The position numbers and the translations under genes are program-made. From Hyaloperonospora brassicae (Eukaryota; Oomycota; Peronosporomycetes; Peronosporales; Peronosporaceae): a DNA stretch of 64,000 nt. The DNA is taken from NCBI GenBank assembly GCA_947650285.1, contig CANTFL010000086.1, positions 1,674,001 through 1,738,000 of the forward strand, read 5' to 3'. The notes below the pieces were generated by a model. It made no database searches. It worked only from the letters and a program-made list of their open reading frames with translations, and was not told where the DNA came from. Shown here piece by piece: positions 58,106 through 64,000 of this stretch (the stretch's first letter is position 1; every line of letters begins with the position of its first letter).

Positions 58106-58498
58106 TGTAACGGGGCACACCCTTGCGTGAACTTAACGCAAGGGTTTTGGGTGCCCCGACAGACGTACACGTGGCAAGCGAGGAAGCGTAGGTAGGGTAA
58201 AAGTAGAACTGTTATATTAATATAATTAAGTCTTTAAACTACTGTCTCTCTGTTTGACTTAACTTAATTATACTAATATAACTGCATGTATGGTGACGTC
58301 TCGTCACCACTCATTGCGCGCGTCTTGCGGCGATTGGTGGGTTGATATCATCACGATATCAACCAATGAACAGACCCTTTGGTCGACCCTTCAATATCAC
58401 CACTTTGGTGATATTGTTTTAAAGAATATCCATCTTTATATTCTTTATTGTCACTTTCCTTAAAGTGACAATTTCATGTAACGGGCTGCCCCGTTACA
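58106..58498 (-). repeat. A4 5' LTR
   Basis: 393 bp, TGTAACGGGGC to GCCCCGTTACA, with the same hairpin series as the other type A LTRs. Confidence 0.92.
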
Positions 58499-59474
58499 AC
58501 TGGCGTGCTGATGCGATCCACTAGAATCTCCGTAGTTCTATTCTCTTTTTTCATAATCCCCCTTACTTAATAGAACTTTTGGGTTCCATGTTGGACCTAG
58601 GCCAAATCTTAAAAAAACTCCTTTAAATATTACTATTAGAGCCAGAGAATTTTTTCGCCATACAAATATTTAACTACTACTGCCGAGGGACGTACAAAAA
58701 TATCCAGTTTGTTGCAAAAGAGGTTTTTGCTGAGCTTTCCCACCTGATCCTGCATCTTCTGGATCATCCCTTAAAAACTCCTCTCCCGTCTCCTGCTGCG
58801 ACCAGAAAGTCTTAAACTGTGCAAGCATGACCAAGCATTCCGAACCCTGGCTCACCAGAACTCGAAGGCTTTAACATTTTACTGCAGACACCGGATATGG
58901 AACCGGTGACCTCTTGCTTGGTGCTGCAACACCAAAACACTTGAGCTACAAGCTCATGTGCGGGAACCATGCCGAGGCGCCTTTATGACAACATGCAGCA
59001 CCTGTCGATTCACTTTTACCCCCTCTAACTCTGCTATTTATCAATTCCTTTTTTTACTCGAAATTGAGCGGTACCAACATGTATACAAGTGAGACTCTAC
59101 TGCAGTCACTGACATAAGTGACAGAAGAATAGAGACACGCGAGGTTCAATGAATTTAACCAATTACATGTATTCGGGTTTTATTTATATAAATAAACCTT
59201 CCATTTTCCCCCCTCGTGCTGAATTCTACCTCACTGACTTGTGTACCCCACAACTCTTGCCCCTCGATCGATCGAACGTGTGCGCATACCGTAGCGTTGA
59301 CGCGTGGCACAAGAATGCCGTCGACCGTAAACGTTCACGTCCCTACTCCCGCACCACCAAAAGCCGCGAGAGAAGAATGCCCAAGCGAGACTCTTCCGGA
59401 TACAGAATGCCGCAATGGAGGATTCCCGCCAAAGATGTGCGTCCGTAATCAGGGGAAACAGACGTAAATGCCCA
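58499..59474. other. No protein gene recognised; tRNA-like remnant inside
   Basis: AT-rich with homopolymer runs near 58550-58700 and 59045. No domain-bearing frame. The tRNA-like segment is listed separately. Confidence 0.4.
58884..58961 (-). ncRNA. tRNA-like remnant with pol III A and B boxes
   Basis: The minus strand reads TAGCTCAAGTGTTTTGG (A-box like) and, about 35 bases on, GGTTCCATATCC (B-box like, with a deviation from GGTTCGANNCC). Between them TTGGTG and CACCAA form a stem with TTGCAG in the loop. The acceptor arms do not pair, so this is a tRNA pseudogene or the head of a tRNA-derived SINE rather than a working tRNA. Confidence 0.4.
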
Positions 59475-59674
59475 CAATCAGGCGTCTGCAACCAGACGCC
59501 CGCAATGTGGCGTCCTTAACCAGGTGCCCGTAATCAATCAAATCGCTCCAATCGGGTGCCCGTCTTCAGGCGTCAGCAATCAGGCGCCAGCAATAGAACA
59601 CTCGTAATGTGCCACTTGTAGACAGGCGTCCCTACTTGGTTGCCTGTAATCAGGAGCCCGCAATGAGGCCTTTC
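59475..59674. repeat. 14-bp minisatellite, 14 units
   Basis: Thirteen units of exactly 14 bp and one of 18 bp, consensus near YAATCAGGCGCCCG. Units vary at many positions, so the array is old but the register is strict. Two more degenerate units may precede it near 59445. Confidence 0.85.
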
Positions 59675-59685
59675 GTCTAACAGTG

Positions 59686-59693
59686 TATAAAAG
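59686..59693 (+). promoter_or_regulatory. TATA-like box
   Basis: TATAAAAG directly after the minisatellite and 31 bases before the ATG at 59724. A positional guess only; many oomycete promoters have no TATA box. Confidence 0.25.
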
Positions 59694-59723
59694 AGATAGA
59701 GACACCCCTGTGCGTTTGAAGTC

Positions 59724-60008
59724 ATGTTTATCTGTGCTTCGATGACTGACATGTATGAGCCTCGATTGCGGTTTGAAACCAAGACGTTTGGCCCCGGAAA
59801 GGGCTTTGTGTGCACCGCTGCCTTATGCGGCAGCGAAGTGCAGAGCGACGAATTAGGACGCCCAGCCCGAGGTGACGACTCGTTTGTGGCCAATGAAGAC
59901 CTAACACATCGCTTTGGCAAAGCGAGGACGCGTGGCGCTGGGGACGCACCCGGACGCAGTACCTGTCTCTGGCCGCCAACTGCCGACCGGATGCGAGCGC
60001 AGCATTGA
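59724..60008 (+). CDS. Hypothetical 94-residue protein
   Basis: ATG-started frame, MFICASMTDMYEPRLRFET at the start, with no domain I know and no signal peptide. A TATA-like box stands upstream. Frames on the other strand are open over the same bases, so this may be chance. Confidence 0.25.
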   Translation: MFICASMTDMYEPRLRFETKTFGPGKGFVCTAALCGSEVQSDELGRPARGDDSFVANEDLTHRFGKARTRGAGDAPGRSTCLWPPTADRMRAQH

Positions 60009-60351
60009 CGAGGCACATCCGCACCCAGTTCGGCTTTCCAGAGGATGGATTTCGCTGACGGGCCTGTCCGCGAAAAGGGTTAAGTTAGGACGGGTTTGAC
60101 CTCAAGTGTGAAAATTTGGGAATTTTGAAAGAATCTTAGCACATACCGTGCGGCTGGGAAGGCTCTCACGAGGGAGAGGGCGCACTCCCTCTACCGTGTG
60201 CCGTTGTGACGTGGCATCGCCATCCCCACCTGTCGCGAGGTCTCGTCTGCGCGCGCGGCGTCCTTCGCTCGCAAGCACAGCGATCTCGATATTCATTCTG
60301 CTTTTCGCCAAACCGAGCACGGAACATCGATCAAGCCCTCCTTCCAGCATC

Positions 60352-60733
60352 ATGAACACCAAACTCGCCAGCTTCGCTATCATCCTGACCGCTGCCATCG
60401 TTTGCGCCTTGGCCGATGATAGAACCGTCTGGGAATTGCAAGAACGGGTGCCCCGATCGGACCTACAGACGTGGCTTGGACGAGTTTTATAACTGTATCC
60501 TCGAATTACCCGGGAACAGACGGACAAAAGATATGACAATATTGCTGCTATCAGTATGTGCGGCTTACCGGACAAATGTGATTGACCAGCTCATTGCCGC
60601 ACAATCATGCGGGGTCTCCACTTCGTATGATGCGGCAGGCAAGAGTGTACCGGCCAGCCTTCGTCACCCGCTGCGCGAATCCACAAGCCAATTGGTAGTT
60701 GTAACAATGGACGCTAACTTAGTGTTATCGTAA
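60352..60733 (+). pseudogene. Small secreted Cys-containing protein, frame-shifted
   Basis: ATG at 60352 opens a clear signal peptide (MNTKLASFAIILTAAIVCA, then LADD), but the frame ends at 60492 after 46 codons. A second frame, shifted by +1 and open from 60416 to 60733, carries NCKNGCPDRTYRRGLDEFYN followed by C, and further Cys residues at SVCAAYR and QSCGV. The two together look like a small secreted Cys-containing protein broken by an indel, or joined by an intron I cannot place. Resemblance to elicitin-like proteins is only general. Confidence 0.4.
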
Positions 60734-60876
60734 AGAAATTGTCATTGCTTGCCACATTCTCTTGTGTGTCCTTACAGTTGTTGTTTGTGTATCACTTTTG
60801 CTGCTCGTAAGAGCTCGAGCTCACAACTGTCCATCGTTCGTCACCAAATTATCATGTACGATCGTCGTGCGCGTAA

Positions 60877-63294
60877 CGTCATCCTTTCAATGCACACAAG
60901 CGCGTTCGTCCATGTCCCTCAGCATTTGATGCAGATGTCGAAGGTATATCTCATTGGTCTGCAAATACATTCTCCGCGTTTGTGGACGACTCCACCATAT
61001 TCCTTGAGCATGCCAATCAGTTGGCGCCTGCGTTGGAGCTAGTCTCTAGATTTGGACAACTCTCGGGCCTTCATGCCCAGCCTGCCAAGAGCAAATTGAT
61101 TTTTTTAAACACGGCTATCAGGCTACACCAGTATGGTGGCATCTCAGTCTTACAACACAGAGAGACAACGCGATACCTGGGGTACGAAGTGGGGACAGGG
61201 GCATTATTCGATCGAAACTGGGCGCTTCGGCTTCAGAAAATCCGTCGGCGGCTTCTCACTGCAGCGAAAGTAGCGACTAGTGTGCAAAATCGTGTCCTCA
61301 TTCTTAACGCGATCATTTTACCGGCTATCCTGTTCACCGCGGCCGTCTTCGATGTGCCGAGCTGGGCGAGAACGGAGATATCTCGGCTGTACCGCCAATT
61401 CCTGTGGGCGCACGCTTCTGTGCCTGCCGTACGTCGGCACAAAATTAACCCGGGTCTCCTCTTTACGCCCCAGAAGGCAGGCGGGGTTGGTCTGGCCTCG
61501 TTCGAAGTAGCCGTCAAAACTCAGCGGACGAAGCACGCGTTGCGTTGGCTAACGCAGCCGCATGACAAATATTTTACAGCGTGGCGGCGCTGGACATATA
61601 GCGTGGGAGGTTCCACATCGGCTCTCGTCCCGGCGCTCCATCCGTCTGCTTCAACAACGTTTGACATCAGGCGAGGACCTGGTCGTTCCTCTCTGGCGCA
61701 GGATCTCGAACGGCTCCTAGCACCCTCCCCTGAACAAGTGCTGTCGATTCGGGCCAGATTGGACGCGCATCACGCTCGTATGTCTGTCGGGGCGAGCAGT
61801 CAGTGGGACGGTGACGAATGGTTAATTTCATACCATCAAACGTTTCCTGACCATCCCGCTGTTGCTGATCACCGGATGGATACATTAGCCGCTTTCTGGG
61901 GCCGCTTTCACTGGGATGGCAATCCTTGGATTCAAGGGCCAGACGGCAAGCCCCTAGAGCGGGCCAAATATGCCCGGATACCTCCATGTTCACTGCGCAG
62001 TCTGTGCATTCGGCGACTGGGGTCACATGAATTTCAATTTACGTTCCCGTCTCTCGGCGGTACTTCGTCTCGGCATATGCATTGTAAATTACAACGTTGG
62101 GCGACTTCGATCCTGCTCTCGTCACCCCACCTTGCTGTCGGTGCGGGACCGGTAGAGCCCGGGCTCGTCTTACGTCATCCACCGCCGTTTCGGCGCGCTT
62201 ATAAATGGTCCCGGGTGCGAGCTGATTTAATTGTCGGGTCCTGTCGGGACCCTGTCGAGTCCGCGAACTCGGCGATTCGCCTCCGCCAAGATGTCAATGG
62301 AATCCATTGGTCGATTGACGGGAATTTACCAGAATTACGGGGGTCGCCTCAGCAAGTGTCTAACTACTGGGAGCATTCGTACCATCGTACCTTGGTGTTT
62401 CATGCCCACCCGGAGCTTCACCGTTTCCCTTGGAGTGTGCCAGAGACGGTGGCCAATGTAGATGTGTGGACAACGCTTATGAAGCAAGCGTTTCACGTTC
62501 ATAAACGCCTTCTGCACCCTGGCCTCCAGTCCTGGTTGAAGGCCTATGACGCGCAGGCGGTATCGAATAGTTGGCAGTCAGCTGCATCAAATCAAACGCC
62601 TTCCCAAGTTTGGAAACACGCAAACGGGCTAACGGAGTATCAAGTCTGGACATGCTATCGTATCGCGACAAAGCAGCTAAATCTATACCATGCCGGTCGC
62701 ACGCTGGACAACAGTTGTCGTACGGTGCTGCACTGCCGGGGACGCAAAGAGACAGCGGCGCACATTTTCTGGGAGTGCCCAATCGCGCAAGCGTGTTGGT
62801 GTCACTTGATAGGACACTGGACCGGTGGGGGTGCGACGAACGCAGTTCTTTCCACCTTCTTTCAGCACTGCGCCAATCGCAAAGCCCCGCCCATTCCACG
62901 TCAGCTGAGTTTGCGGTTGCAAAGCCGTTTTCAAGATGACTCTGACGCCGCAGCAACAGAATTCGAACGGATCTGGTTCATATTAAGCTCCATCTGCCAA
63001 GAACATTTGTGGACCGAGCGGAACTCGGCGGTCTTTAGAGGAGCCGTGACTACTCCATCCGCAAGTGTCCAAATGTACTGGACACGCGGTGTTCGCCAGC
63101 TACGGGCAATTGCAATACGCGAGCATCGAGCCGCGGCTACGGCCGTACGAGGGGCCCGACTTCATGCCTGTCTTGAACTTCTGATTCAAGAGCCCCGTGG
63201 ACACCCGCCCTACGCGGGTGTCAGCCACGATCCGCTGCCGCGACCGGCGCTCATATCCTGGCTCAGGATTTTTCAGACCTCTTGTCCACATTAA
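60877..63294 (+). pseudogene. LINE (non-LTR retrotransposon) pol, 5'-truncated
   Basis: Open for over 770 codons after a TAA at 60874. It starts in mid reverse transcriptase: SAFVDDSTIFLEHA holds the catalytic Asp pair (60985-60990), followed by GQLSGLHAQPAKSKLIFLNT and the thumb region. The C-terminal part has the zinc-binding zf-RVT motif CRTVLHCRGRKE, HIFWECPIAQACW near 62716-62800. The N-terminal endonuclease and the first half of RT are missing, the usual result of incomplete target-primed reverse transcription. The remaining frame is intact, so the insertion is fairly young. Confidence 0.88.
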
Positions 63295-63356
63295 ATATGT
63301 CAATAGATGATCATGAAACTCCTCCTCTAGCGAGGGAGATGCATCCACAGGAATTG

Positions 63357-63403
63357 CACAGACACAGACACAGACACAGACACAGACACAGACACACACA
63401 CAC
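63357..63403. repeat. ACAGAC microsatellite at the LINE 3' end
   Basis: About seven CACAGA/GACACA units grading into CA repeats, 62 bases after the LINE stop codon. It probably marks the 3' end of the element, in place of a poly-A tail. Confidence 0.75.
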
Positions 63404-64000
63404 ATGACGAGAGCGTTGTTGTCTACGGAACCAACACGAGCTGTCGGCGTCTTTTTCTGTCGCCTCCTTTCGAATGAGACAGATAGTGGCCACAGGCTCT
63501 CTCAAAGCTGAAGAGATAGCAGGTACATGCACGTTGCTGGAAACGTGCCGGTCGTGATTCCATCCGTGTCTATGCAGCGGGACGTGCGAGCTCACCGTCT
63601 GACTTCGTCCGTCTCGGCCGAAGCTTCTCGACGACATGACTGGCCACGAGAGCTCCGATGGAACGTGCGAGACGCGCTGTCGTGCTGCTTGTCGAACGCG
63701 CTTGGAGCACGCGGGATCGCTCTATCGGCAGTCGCTGCTGAACCCAAAGCGCACGACAGCGTGACATCGGAGACCGTGCGGGACGCGCGAGATAAAGGAC
63801 TCGTTTTGCACGGACGGAGCAATTCTCGCACAGACGAGTGGCGCACGTGACAGCCGCCACGAGGCCACAGTCGCTGTGGGCGACAGAGCGACTCGTTTCT
63901 TCTTCAGCTGCGACGAGCGCGGACCGGAAAGATCGCACTCGAGCGCTTTGCTGAGGTATGGCCGTGGGCATCGACCGAACATCATCCCGTCGTGCCGACT
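63404..64000. other. GC-rich end of window, no gene assigned
   Basis: Frames are open on both strands (63527-63850 plus, 63570-63971 minus from an ATG), as expected of GC-rich DNA. Neither shows a domain. One could be the end of a gene lying outside the window. Confidence 0.3.

Larger units (their letters stand above)
50519..58498 (-). mobile_element. Ty3/gypsy chromovirus, family A copy 3 (A4)
   Basis: Full-length relative of A1 in the same orientation, LTRs 58106-58498 (5') and 50519-50911 (3') that share private features (CATCACGATATC hairpin, AATATCCATCTTT). No target duplication: CCGCG left, ACTGG right. Order and aORF as in A1. Breaks: TGA in gag (57138-57140), TAG before the protease (56758-56760), TGA and a one-base deletion in RT (55166-55168, about 55121), and the shared integrase G-run shift. 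Confidence 0.93.

Noticed and set aside
59724..60733. RXLR or Crinkler effector genes
   Set aside because: No RXLR-dEER or LFLAK motif was seen after any signal peptide in the window.
63527..63971. Overlapping frames on both strands at the window end
   Set aside because: Both open because of GC-rich sequence; no domain on either strand to choose between them.

Overview
The window looks like a gene-poor, repeat-dense piece of an oomycete (Phytophthora or downy-mildew type) nuclear genome. The case rests on an intronless, membrane-anchored GH30 glucosylceramidase with a ricin-type lectin insert, on Ty3/gypsy chromovirus elements whose protein motifs resemble those I know from Phytophthora, and on a non-LTR element whose FVDDS reverse transcriptase also resembles oomycete LINEs. 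Nothing is bacterial or viral in layout, and I see no RXLR effector.

Layout. 828-2705: GH30 gene, cut by an in-frame TAG 60 codons before its natural end. 2886-8162: gene-poor DNA with a 47-bp and a 17-bp tandem repeat and a solo LTR (6204-6645). 8163-17553: an inverted repeat whose left arm abuts a gypsy element of family B (B1, 8504-16315). 18121-26120: gypsy element of family A (A1) with a perfect 5-bp target duplication. 26121-29304: non-TE DNA. 29305-37512: chimeric family A element (A2), old and decayed on the left, almost identical to A1 on the right. 37513-40675: second copy of the non-TE DNA. 41914-49681: second family B copy (B2). 50519-58498: third family A copy (A4). 58499-60876: tRNA-like remnant, a 14-bp minisatellite, and two small ORFs, one with a signal peptide. 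60877-63294: 3' half of a LINE with a microsatellite tail.

All five large LTR elements lie in the same orientation, with gag-pol on the minus strand. Both families carry, between the end of pol and the 3' LTR, an additional antisense gene (aORF) on the plus strand. It overlaps the integrase-linker and chromodomain part of pol, and conserved parts on one strand face linker on the other. Every copy of every element has stops or frameshifts, so no element here is autonomous as it stands.

The most unusual signal is in family A. LTRs, pol, gag and aORF are all tiled with short perfect inverted repeats (arms 6-12 bp, loops usually under 15) at roughly one per 20-40 bp. At several sites A1 and A4 carry different sequences that are each self-complementary, and one site in A4 has become a perfect 24-bp palindrome by three changes that are all in one arm. 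Family B and the GH30 gene do not show this. It looks like either structure selection or, more economically, repeated correction of quasi-palindromes by template switching. The window also holds two patchy near-identity tracts (B1/B2 internal regions, and A1 5' part plus flank against A2) that point to recent gene conversion or unequal exchange.
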